A program made the translations under genes and the position numbers. A stretch of DNA of 64,000 nucleotides from Sinosporangium album. GTDB taxonomy: Bacteria > Actinomycetota > Actinomycetes > Streptosporangiales > Streptosporangiaceae. The notes beneath the pieces were generated by a model, which was not told the origin of the DNA, did not search any database, and worked only from the letters and a program-made list of their open reading frames with translations. Shown piece by piece: positions 40,722 through 48,337 of this stretch (position 1 is its first letter; every line of letters begins with the position of its first letter). The stretch lies in the NCBI RefSeq assembly GCF_900100605.1, contig NZ_FNCN01000001.1, positions 248,001 through 312,000 of the forward strand, given 5' to 3'.

Positions 40722-42935
40722 GTGGCGCGTGACAGTGTTGAGACGCATTTCATCGAGGCGATCGGGGCACTGACCCCGGGCATCCGACGCGAACCAGAAC
40801 TTCCCATCCGCGACGGGACGGGACTGACGGGAGCGCGGTGCCGCGAACTGTTCGACTACCAGCTCGGCAGCCGCCTCTTGGACATCGCGGCCCGATGGCT
40901 GCGCGAAAGGGGCGAGAGCTACTACACGATCGGCTCCTCGGGCCACGAGGGCAACGCGGCGGTCGCCGCCGCCCTACGCACAGGCGACCCGGCGCTGCTG
41001 CACTACCGCTCCGGCGCGTTCTACCTGACGCGGTCGACGATGGCGGGCCGCCTCCCCGAGGAGGGCCTGCGCGACGTGCTTCTCGGCCTGTCGGCCGCTG
41101 CGGAGGAGCCGATCGCCGGAGGCCGGCACAAGGTGTTCGGACACCCCGACCTGGCGGTGATCCCCCAGACCTCCACCATCGCCAGCCACCTGCCCCGCGC
41201 GGTCGGCGTCGGTTTCGCCATCGAGCGGGCCGCCAAGCTCGGCGTGCCGGGCCGCTGGCCGTCCGACGCGATCGCGGTGACGAGCTTCGGAGACGCCTCT
41301 GTCAACCACGCGACGGCGCTCACCGGACTCAACACCGCGGCGTACGGCGCCTACCAGGGCATGCGGCTGCCGGTGCTGTTCGTGTGCGAGGACAACGGCA
41401 TCGGCATCAGCGTGCGTACGGCCAAAGGCTGGGTCGAGGCGTCCCGCCACTCGGCCATGCCGTACTTCGCGGCCGACGGCTGCGACCTCGCCGACAGCTA
41501 CGACGTGGCGCGGCGCGCGGTCGAGCACGTGCGCACCACGAGGAGCCCCGCCTTCCTGCACCTGCGTACGGTGCGCCTCGGAGGCCACGCCGGCTCCGAC
41601 GTCGAGCTGAGCTACCGGACCCGGCGCGAGATCGCCGCCGACCTCGAACACGACCCGCTGGTGCACACGGCGCGGTTGCTCGTCGAGGCGGGCCTGGCGA
41701 CGCCCGAGGAGCTGGTCCAGCGTTACGAGACCACGCGGGAGCACATCCTGAAGATGGCCTCCGAGAGCTCTCGCCGGCCCAAGCTCACCACGTCCGAAAC
41801 CGTCATGGAGCCGCTGTCGCCCCGGCACCCCGACAAGGTCGCGGTCGCCGCCTGCGAGGCCGCCGCCCCCGAGGCGCGGCGCAAGCTCTTCGGCGAACTG
41901 CCGGAGAACGAAGGCCCGATGACGCTGTCGCAGGCGATCAACCGCACCCTGGCCGACGCCATGCTGGCCGACCCCGGCGTAATGGCGTTCGGCGAGGACG
42001 TCGGGCGCAAAGGCGGGGTCTACGGCGTGACCCGGCGCCTGCAGAAGCGCTTCGGCGGGGAGCGGGTCTTCGACACCCACCTCGACGAGCAGGCGATCCT
42101 CGGCCTCGCCCTCGGCGCCGGGGTGTCGGGCATGCTGCCGGTGCCGGAGATCCAGTACCTCGCGTACCTCCACAACGCGCTCGACCAGATCCGGGGAGAG
42201 GCGTCGAGCCTGTCGTTCTTCTCCCAGGGCTCCTACCTCAACCCGATGGTGGTCCGTATCGCCGGCCTCGCCTACCAGAAGGGGTTCGGCGGGCACTTCC
42301 ACAACGACAACTCCGTCACCGCGCTGCGCGACATCCCCGGTCTCGTCGTCGCCGCGCCCGCCAGGCCCGACGACGCCGCCGCCATGCTGCGCACCTGCCT
42401 GGCCGCGGCGCGGGTGGACGGCACGGTCAGCGTCTTCCTGGAGCCGATCGCGCTGTACAACACGCGCGACCTGTTCGACGAAGGCGACAACGGGTGGCTC
42501 GCGCCGTACGTGCCGCCGAGCAGATGGGCCGAGACGCATGTGCCGTTCGGGCGGGCGAGAAGCTACGGCGACGGCCGCGACCTCACCATCATCACGTTCG
42601 GCAACGGCCTGCACATGAGTCTGCGCGCCGCCGTACGGCTCACCGCCGAGGGGTTCGGGTGCCGCGTGCTCGACCTGCGGTGGCTGCGTCCGCTGCCGAT
42701 CGAGGACATGCTGCGCGCGGCCGAGCTGACGGGCAAGGTGCTGATCGCCGACGAGACGCGCCGGACGGGCGGGGTGTCGGAGGGCATCGTGACCGAGCTG
42801 CTGGACGCCGGGTTCGGCGGGCAGATCTCGCGGGTCACCTCCCACGACAGCTTCGTGCCGCTCGGCCCGGCGGCCGGGCACGTGCTGCTGTCGGAGGCCG
42901 ACATCGAGGAGGCGGCGCGCAAAATGCTCGGCTGA
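40722..42935 (+). CDS. Fused alpha/beta 2-oxoacid dehydrogenase E1
   Basis: The 737-residue protein joins an E1-alpha domain (about 30-330; SSGHEGNAAVAAAL, GFAIERAAKLG, TPP region TSFGDASVNHATALTGLN) with an E1-beta domain (about 400-737; AFGEDVGRKGGVYGVTRRL, DEQAILGLALGAGVSG, EASSLSFFSQG, VLDLRWLRPLPIEDML). It should decarboxylate a branched-chain or similar 2-oxoacid with TPP. The TPP GDG motif reads GDA. No E2 or E3 genes are adjacent, so partners are encoded elsewhere. GTG 40722 is consistent with a leaderless start. Confidence 0.9.
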   Translation: MARDSVETHFIEAIGALTPGIRREPELPIRDGTGLTGARCRELFDYQLGSRLLDIAARWLRERGESYYTIGSSGHEGNAAVAAALRTGDPALLHYRSGAFYLTRSTMAGRLPEEGLRDVLLGLSAAAEEPIAGGRHKVFGHPDLAVIPQTSTIASHLPRAVGVGFAIERAAKLGVPGRWPSDAIAVTSFGDASVNHATALTGLNTAAYGAYQGMRLPVLFVCEDNGIGISVRTAKGWVEASRHSAMPYFAADGCDLADSYDVARRAVEHVRTTRSPAFLHLRTVRLGGHAGSDVELSYRTRREIAADLEHDPLVHTARLLVEAGLATPEELVQRYETTREHILKMASESSRRPKLTTSETVMEPLSPRHPDKVAVAACEAAAPEARRKLFGELPENEGPMTLSQAINRTLADAMLADPGVMAFGEDVGRKGGVYGVTRRLQKRFGGERVFDTHLDEQAILGLALGAGVSGMLPVPEIQYLAYLHNALDQIRGEASSLSFFSQGSYLNPMVVRIAGLAYQKGFGGHFHNDNSVTALRDIPGLVVAAPARPDDAAAMLRTCLAAARVDGTVSVFLEPIALYNTRDLFDEGDNGWLAPYVPPSRWAETHVPFGRARSYGDGRDLTIITFGNGLHMSLRAAVRLTAEGFGCRVLDLRWLRPLPIEDMLRAAELTGKVLIADETRRTGGVSEGIVTELLDAGFGGQISRVTSHDSFVPLGPAAGHVLLSEADIEEAARKMLG

Positions 42936-43162
42936 GCGAGGTCTTGATCTGGGGGACCGGTCGGACGAGGGAGCGCGCTGACGCGTCGGGAGCGGAACCC
43001 GAAGCTGATCGCGGCGAGCTGCAGGTGCGCTCCCCTCGGCCGTTCCTCCGTGCACATCGATGAGACGTGCCCCCACACCCTGGTGGATGCTGCGTCCGAC
43101 TGCGGCGCTCGCAGCCACAGGACCCCACCTGACTGTTCTCAGGGCGCCGGCTACCGATCACC

Positions 43163-44050
43163 TCACCGAGGGTTGAGGATCTCGGTGATCTGGAAGAAGC
43201 CGTCGGTGCCGTGGCCCCGGCCGATGGCGCGGCGCGCCAGGCCTTCGGCCGCACGCATCACGCCCGCGTCGATGCCATGGGCCTCGGAGGTGTGGACGAT
43301 ATGGGCCATGGACGACACCGCCGAGGTGATCGGGTTGCCTTCGCCGGAGAACCTGCCGCTGTCCACGTCCGCCGCAGCCCGCTCGAAGATCGGGGGAAGG
43401 ATCGTGCCGATCCCCTTGGCGAACGGCACCAGTTCCCGCGCGGTGACCCCCTCGGCCCTGGCCACCGCCAGCGCGTGTGCGTAGCCCGCCATCGCGGTCC
43501 AGAAGATGTCGAGCAAGGCGATGTCGTATGCAGCGGCCCTGCCGATGTCCTCGCCGAGGTGGGTGTGTGTGCCTCCCAGGGCGTCCAGCGTCGGTCGGTG
43601 CTCGCGGTAAAGCTCCTCAGGACCGCTGTGCAGGAATACCCCGGCCGGTGTTCCGATGGTCGTGATCGGTGTCATGATCGCACCATCCAGGTACCCGAAG
43701 CCGTGCTCGGCCGCCCAGGTCGCGTTGTCCCGGGCCCGATCGGGGGTGTCGGCGGTCAGGTTCACGACAGTGCGCCCCTTGAGCGCGTCGGTGACCGCGC
43801 CACGCCGCACAATGGCGTCCACCGCGTCGTAGTTCACCACGCAGATCACGGTCAAACCGCTCGCGCCGACCGCCTCTTCGGGCGACCGAGCACTGACCGC
43901 GCCCCGCTCGACCAACTCCCCGTCCTTGCCCGGCGTCCGGTTCCAGACCGTGGTCCGCAGACCGGCGTCCAGGAAGGCGCCGGCCAGGGCCCGCCCCATC
44001 GGACCCAGGCCGAGCACGGTGACGGCAGACTGTTCAGCGTGTGAGGTCAT
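43163..44050 (-). CDS. Imine-reductase-like NAD(P)-dependent oxidoreductase
   Basis: The 295-residue protein has an N-terminal Rossmann fold (TVLGLGPMGRALAGAFLDAG near 11-30, RTTVWNRTPGK) and a helical dimer domain. Features seen in imine reductases are NLTADTPDRAR near 98-108, DGAIMTPITTIGTPAGVFL, and an Asp in AAAYDIALLDIFWTAM where that family has a catalytic Asp. It may reduce a cyclic imine or a beta-hydroxyacid. It is divergent from an HxlR regulator by 17 nt. ATG 44050 is followed by a normal start, with no strong ribosome site. Confidence 0.85.
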   Translation of the reverse strand: MTSHAEQSAVTVLGLGPMGRALAGAFLDAGLRTTVWNRTPGKDGELVERGAVSARSPEEAVGASGLTVICVVNYDAVDAIVRRGAVTDALKGRTVVNLTADTPDRARDNATWAAEHGFGYLDGAIMTPITTIGTPAGVFLHSGPEELYREHRPTLDALGGTHTHLGEDIGRAAAYDIALLDIFWTAMAGYAHALAVARAEGVTARELVPFAKGIGTILPPIFERAAADVDSGRFSGEGNPITSAVSSMAHIVHTSEAHGIDAGVMRAAEGLARRAIGRGHGTDGFFQITEILNPR

Positions 44051-44067
44051 GCCTCTACTCCTCGATA

Positions 44068-44448
44068 ATGAGCAAAACGGTGATGAATGGGATGACGATG
44101 ACGCGCAGCCGTGCCCAGGACCCGAATGTCTGCGGAGTGACCGCCGCGATTGCCGTGATCGACGGCAAGTGGAAGACGATATTGCTCTGGCTCCTGGAAT
44201 CCGGTCCGCGCCGCCCCGGCGAGCTACGCCGGCGGCTGCCGGGCCTCACCGAGAAGGTGCTGACTCAGACGCTGCGGGAGATGGAGGCCGACGGACTGGT
44301 CCACCGGGAGGTGCACGATGTACGGCCGTTGAAGACCGTGTACTCCCTGACCTCGTTCGGCCATGAGCTCTCCGAAGCGCTGGCACCGCTTTCCGACTGG
44401 GGCCATCGCCGCCTGGAGAAGCTGGCCGCATCCCAACCAGTCTCGTGA
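44068..44448 (+). CDS. HxlR-family winged-helix regulator
   Basis: The 126-residue protein has the HxlR pattern: AAIAVIDGKWKTILLWLLES near 24-43, RRPGELRRRLPGLTEKVLTQ, LREMEADGLVHREVHDV and VYSLTSFGHEL. HxlR proteins often sense reactive electrophiles or quinones. The divergent oxidoreductase is probably its target. ATG 44068 overlaps a GATAAT sequence, so ATG 44095 or GTG 44080 downstream is possible. The conserved part begins after CGVTAAIAV. Confidence 0.88.
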   Translation: MSKTVMNGMTMTRSRAQDPNVCGVTAAIAVIDGKWKTILLWLLESGPRRPGELRRRLPGLTEKVLTQTLREMEADGLVHREVHDVRPLKTVYSLTSFGHELSEALAPLSDWGHRRLEKLAASQPVS

Positions 44449-44737
44449 AACACCGCCAACCTCCCCATCTCATCTGGCTGTAAGGGCGCTTCGGCCCGCA
44501 CGACCAAGCTTCAAGCCGCCACGGGCCGGCCGACAAGTACCCACAAAAAGGTGGCTACCGCAGGTAGCGCGGAGTACTGGCGCGGCTCGGCCGACTACCG
44601 GTCTTCTCCTGAACGGGATGCTGCGCGGTAACAGCGGCCGTGCGGGTCTCGTCGGCGGTTTTCTTACGGTGTCAGGAGTCGGCGAGGAGTCGGGTGTTTC
44701 CTACGACAGGCCGCCATCGGGCAGACTTGACCTCGAC

Positions 44738-45472
44738 ATGAACGACGCTTCGCTCCTGGCCGACCTGTGGGTCCACCTGACCACGCCTCAGCCGACTCCA
44801 TCGGTGTGGATCGTGGTGTTGTCCGCCCTCGGTGCCCTGGCAGTGGTCTGGCACTCGACCTCGTGGCAGCTTTCGCGGGGCCTGATCACCATCGCGCACG
44901 AGGGCGGCCACGCACTGGCCGCCCTGTTGACGCGGCGCAAACTCCAGGGCATCCGCCTGCATTCGGACACCTCCGGGGTCACGCTCACCCGGGGGCGCCC
45001 GACCGGGCCCGGCATGATTCTGACGGCGCTGGCGGGATACGTCGCCCCGTCGCTGCTGGGGCTCGCGGGGGCGTGGCTGACCGGCGCGGGCTACGTGACG
45101 ATCCTGATCTGGAGCATGCTGGCGCTTCTGGCCTGCATGCTCCTGATGATCCGCAACCTGTTCGGCGTGGCGATCCTCGTCGCCGTCGGCGGCGGGCTGC
45201 TCGTGCTGTCGATCTACGCGCCGCCGGCCGTACAGGCGGTCGCCGCCCACGCCGCCGTCTGGTTCCTGCTGCTCGGCGGGTTCCGCCCCATCGTCGAACT
45301 GCGGCGCAAGCGGCGGCGCACCCGCACGCCCGACTCCGACGCCGACCAGCTCGCCCGGCTCACCATCCTGCCCGCCGGGTTCTACATCGGGTTCTTCCTG
45401 CTGGTGGCGGCGGTGTCCCTGGTCGGCGGGGCCTACCTGCTGGCCCCGCTGGAGGCGCTGGGCCTGCGCTGA
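44738..45472 (+). CDS. M50-family membrane metallopeptidase-like protein
   Basis: The 244-residue protein has about five membrane segments and the zinc motif HEGGH (near residues 54-58) in IAHEGGHALAALLTRRKLQG, as in M50B peptidases. A second motif region appears as GYVAPSLLGLAGAWL. Site-2 proteases cleave membrane-bound regulators, but the target here is unknown. The N-terminal region is short. ATG 44738 lacks a clear ribosome site. The 289-nt gap before it holds a short hairpin near 44550 and no gene I can support. Confidence 0.78.
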   Translation: MNDASLLADLWVHLTTPQPTPSVWIVVLSALGALAVVWHSTSWQLSRGLITIAHEGGHALAALLTRRKLQGIRLHSDTSGVTLTRGRPTGPGMILTALAGYVAPSLLGLAGAWLTGAGYVTILIWSMLALLACMLLMIRNLFGVAILVAVGGGLLVLSIYAPPAVQAVAAHAAVWFLLLGGFRPIVELRRKRRRTRTPDSDADQLARLTILPAGFYIGFFLLVAAVSLVGGAYLLAPLEALGLR

Positions 45473-45523
45473 CCTGACGCGAGCCGCCCCGAAGTGTCAG
45501 TGCCAGGCCCTACCGTAGAGCGC

Positions 45524-46744
45524 GTGCCCGAGACCGACCACGAGATCACGCTCGACTCCGTGCTGACCGATGAGGCCGTGCTGGCGACCTACCGGCGCAT
45601 GTTCGCCGCGCTCGCCAGGGACAGCGGGGCGGTCGTCGACGACCCGACGCTCGTCGACATCGCCGAGACGCTGTTCGCGGCGTTCGCCGAGGCCGGCGAG
45701 GAGTGGCTGACCCATGAGCAGATGCGCCACGCCTGCCGGGCCTTCCCCGGCGACCGGTTCGACAACCGGCTGCGGGTGCTGAAAGGTCTCGGCGCGATCC
45801 GCGAGGTGTTCCCCAAGCCCAACCAGCTCCGCTACCGGGCGTCCTTCACGAGCGTGGTCGGGCTGATGTTCATCCGGCGCATGATGGACGACGGCGGGCA
45901 GTCCGAGATGCACCGCCTGCTCGCCCTCGAAGACCTCAACGTCGCCGATCCGCGCACCACGATGGAGGAGGCCGGGCAGAGCGCGCGCAACCTGTCGCGC
46001 GCGTTCCGGCTGTGGGCGCTGGAGCTGGTCACCCTCACCACGGGCACGATCGAGGAGCTGCGGGAGCAGGCCCCCAAGCTGTGGGGCACCGAGGAGATCG
46101 CGCGGCGGGCGCAGAGCCTGCACGCCACGATCCTCACCCGCTGGCCCGAGCTCGACCGGGTGTGCACCGAGCTGCGCGCCTCGATCTACGCCTACAGCGA
46201 CGCCTCGCGCCGCGCCGCCGGGCGGCTCGCCGACTCGGCGGGCACCACGCGCAACCTCATGCTGCTCCCCGCCGAGACCTGGCGCACGTTCTCCCAGACG
46301 GCGAGCCGCGAAAGGCTCGCCTCGGTGCTCGACGGGTTCGTCTTCGACGCCCCGGCCTCCTGGCACGACCCGGCGGCGATCATCCGCGCCGTCGACGAGA
46401 GCCCCCGTCCCGCGCCCGCCGCCCCCGCTCCCCCGCGCTCGTCGCTGCCGGACGGCGGGCCCGCCGACTCCCTCGACCGGGCCGGCGCCGACGGGCTCGC
46501 CCGCCTCACCGAGGTCGCCGAGGCGGCGCTCGGCGGCGGTGGCGCCGCGCCGGTCGACCGGCTTCTGGCCGAGGCGGGCGACTGGGTGTCGGCCCGGCGG
46601 CTGCTCGCCGACCTGACGTCCGCCGATCTCCGCCCCGAGGTGCCCTTCCGGCTGCGGTGGTCCGACGAGCTGACCGCCGATCCCGACGGCGAGCCGGTGT
46701 GGCTGTCCCACGGCGCCCTCACGAGGTCGGGCCATGACCGCTGA
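45524..46744 (+). CDS. Kleisin-like subunit of an SMC complex (MksF/JetA-type)
   Basis: The 406-residue protein begins an operon whose third gene is an SMC ATPase. It is largely helical (VLATYRRMFAALARDSGAVV, RVLKGLGAIREVFPKPNQLR, ARNLSRAFRLWALELVTLTT) and has a winged-helix-like N-terminal region, the layout of MukF/MksF kleisins. It should bridge the SMC heads. GTG 45524 is preceded at 7 nt by TACCGT, a leaderless-type -10; GTG 45494 is an alternative. The stop overlaps the next ATG by 11 nt. The kleisin assignment is inferred from operon structure. Confidence 0.6.
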   Translation: MPETDHEITLDSVLTDEAVLATYRRMFAALARDSGAVVDDPTLVDIAETLFAAFAEAGEEWLTHEQMRHACRAFPGDRFDNRLRVLKGLGAIREVFPKPNQLRYRASFTSVVGLMFIRRMMDDGGQSEMHRLLALEDLNVADPRTTMEEAGQSARNLSRAFRLWALELVTLTTGTIEELREQAPKLWGTEEIARRAQSLHATILTRWPELDRVCTELRASIYAYSDASRRAAGRLADSAGTTRNLMLLPAETWRTFSQTASRERLASVLDGFVFDAPASWHDPAAIIRAVDESPRPAPAAPAPPRSSLPDGGPADSLDRAGADGLARLTEVAEAALGGGGAAPVDRLLAEAGDWVSARRLLADLTSADLRPEVPFRLRWSDELTADPDGEPVWLSHGALTRSGHDR

Positions 46745-48206
46745 GCACGAACCCGAACACGAGCCCGGCGGGGCTCGCCCCGGCAGGGCACACCCCGGCA
46801 GGGCATACCCCGGCACGGCCGACTCCGACAGGGCCGACTCCGACAGGGCCGACTCCGACAGGGCCGACTCCGGCGTGCCGGGTTTCCGGGGCGGCTCGGG
46901 CGCGGCGGCGGAGGCGCATGCGCGGGTGCGGGCCTCGGGGCCCCTTCCGCTGGGGGCGGGTGAGGCGGCTCCCGAGGGCATGACGCGCCTGGCCCACGAC
47001 GACACGTCGGGGATCGCGCTGCCGGTGTGGCCGGATGGGGCGACGCCGAGTCTGCTGCTGGAATACCAGGTCAACCCGGTCGCCGTGGAGCGCGCCGGGG
47101 AGACCAGGCGGGTGCTGGCCGCGTGCCTGAAGTGCTGCTGGACCGATGGGGGCACCGACCCGTGGCCCGGTGAGCCCGCGCCGGTGGGGCTGGTGCTCGA
47201 CACCTATCGGGCGCTGATCGGGCGCACCGACGACCTGATGCGCAACTGGGCCGTCGGCGCACTGCGGAGGTTGCACGACTCGGCGTGGATCGTGCTGTCC
47301 GACGGGTTCGTCAGGCTCGGCCCGCGCTGCGCGACCTGGCCTCCCGAGACCCACACCCAGCTCGCCGAGCTGGTGCGCCGTCTTCCCGAGCCGGGCGAGC
47401 CGGGCGCCCCGGCCGGCGGCGAGACACCGCTGATCGCCGACGAGCACCTCGTCGAGGCGGTGCTCGTCGAGGCCGTCCCGGGTGGGGGTTCGGTCGCGGA
47501 GGCGTCCGCGGCGACCGATCTGGACGAGGCGCTGGAGGCGTTCGACGAGAGGCGGCGGGCGGAGCTCGTGGCGGCGTTCATGGCGGTGGAGCACGCCGCC
47601 GAACCGGTCCACGAGGCCCGGTTCGCCGCGTTGCGCGACCCCGCTCCGCGCCGCGCCCTCGCCGACCTGCTGGCGCGGCGGGGCCGGGTGCTGGTGCAGC
47701 GGCGCGAGCACTGGACGTCGGGCTTCGACGACCGGGTGGCGGCGCGCGTCGGCGCATCGCTCGGCGAGGCCGAGCGGGCGGTGCTCGTGCTGGTGCTCAT
47801 CCACTCGGTCGCGATCCCGAGGGCCGAGGGGGTGCTGGCCGAGGACACATGGCTGTCGCCGCACCCGACGTCCGTCGACGAGCTGCGGCGGCACACGCAG
47901 GTGCCGGTCGGCGAGCTTTCGGCGGCGCTGCGGGCGCTGCGCCACGCGGGGCTGGTCGCGCAGGTGAAGGCGGGTGAGGAGGGGGGCGGCTACGTGCCGG
48001 GGCCGCAGTTCCACCGGCTGACCCCCGCGGCGCGGCGGCGGCTGCAAGAAGAGCTCATCCTGGCCGCCGGCCCCCACACGCCTCTGGGCGCGGCCGTACG
48101 GGCCAGGCGCGGCGACCGCGGCACGCGAGCGCGTGGCGCCGGCACACATGAGGTCGGCACACGTGACGCACGCCCGCACGACGCACGAGTAGGGGACAAC
48201 CCGTGA
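46734..48206 (+). CDS. Winged-helix-like (KITE-type) subunit of an SMC complex
   Basis: The 490-residue protein has a low-complexity N-terminal tail with three 15-nt repeats (46821-46865) giving DSDRA units. A globular region follows (LKCCWTDGGTDPWPGEP, GALRRLHDSAWIVLSDGFVR) and a C-terminal winged-helix-like part (VDELRRHTQVPVGELSAALR, LVAQVKAGEEGGGYVPGP). Between the kleisin and the SMC genes, a MukE/MksE/JetB role is expected, although the protein is larger than usual. The start overlaps the kleisin stop by 11 nt. The stop overlaps the next GTG as GTGA. Confidence 0.55.
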   Translation: MTAEHEPEHEPGGARPGRAHPGRAYPGTADSDRADSDRADSDRADSGVPGFRGGSGAAAEAHARVRASGPLPLGAGEAAPEGMTRLAHDDTSGIALPVWPDGATPSLLLEYQVNPVAVERAGETRRVLAACLKCCWTDGGTDPWPGEPAPVGLVLDTYRALIGRTDDLMRNWAVGALRRLHDSAWIVLSDGFVRLGPRCATWPPETHTQLAELVRRLPEPGEPGAPAGGETPLIADEHLVEAVLVEAVPGGGSVAEASAATDLDEALEAFDERRRAELVAAFMAVEHAAEPVHEARFAALRDPAPRRALADLLARRGRVLVQRREHWTSGFDDRVAARVGASLGEAERAVLVLVLIHSVAIPRAEGVLAEDTWLSPHPTSVDELRRHTQVPVGELSAALRALRHAGLVAQVKAGEEGGGYVPGPQFHRLTPAARRRLQEELILAAGPHTPLGAAVRARRGDRGTRARGAGTHEVGTRDARPHDARVGDNP

Positions 48207-48337
48207 CCACGGCGGACCAGACCGACAACGTCGTCGGAGCCACGGACCTGGTCACCCGACAGGCCGTCACAGGCCCGGTGCCAGTGGTCCCGCATGACGC
48301 GACAACGCACGACGCAAGACTGGGGGGCAACCCGTGA
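48203..48337 (+). pseudogene. Chimeric 44-codon mini-ORF from a tandem duplication
   Basis: The frame begins VTTADQTDNVVG, nearly the N-terminus of the SMC protein (VTVADQTDNVVG). It ends HDARLGGNP, nearly the C-terminus of the winged-helix protein (HDARVGDNP). Both junctions are GTGA overlaps (48203-48206 and 48334-48337), 131 nt apart. A tandem duplication of the gene boundary explains this: it created a mini-ORF that keeps translational coupling. The unit has since diverged. The peptide may have no function beyond passing ribosomes to the SMC start. Confidence 0.7.

Noticed and set aside
40974-43118. Long minus-strand open frame opposite the fused E1 gene
   Set aside because: It is low complexity and mirrors the E1 coding sequence, which has strong motifs; no start or ribosome site supports it.
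44449-44737. Hairpin near 44550 considered as a riboswitch
   Set aside because: Only a 6-bp GCTACC/GGTAGC pair is present, with no conserved riboswitch pattern.
46821-46865. 15-nt repeats considered as a CRISPR array
   Set aside because: They are contiguous, in frame and without spacers, so they are coding repeats.
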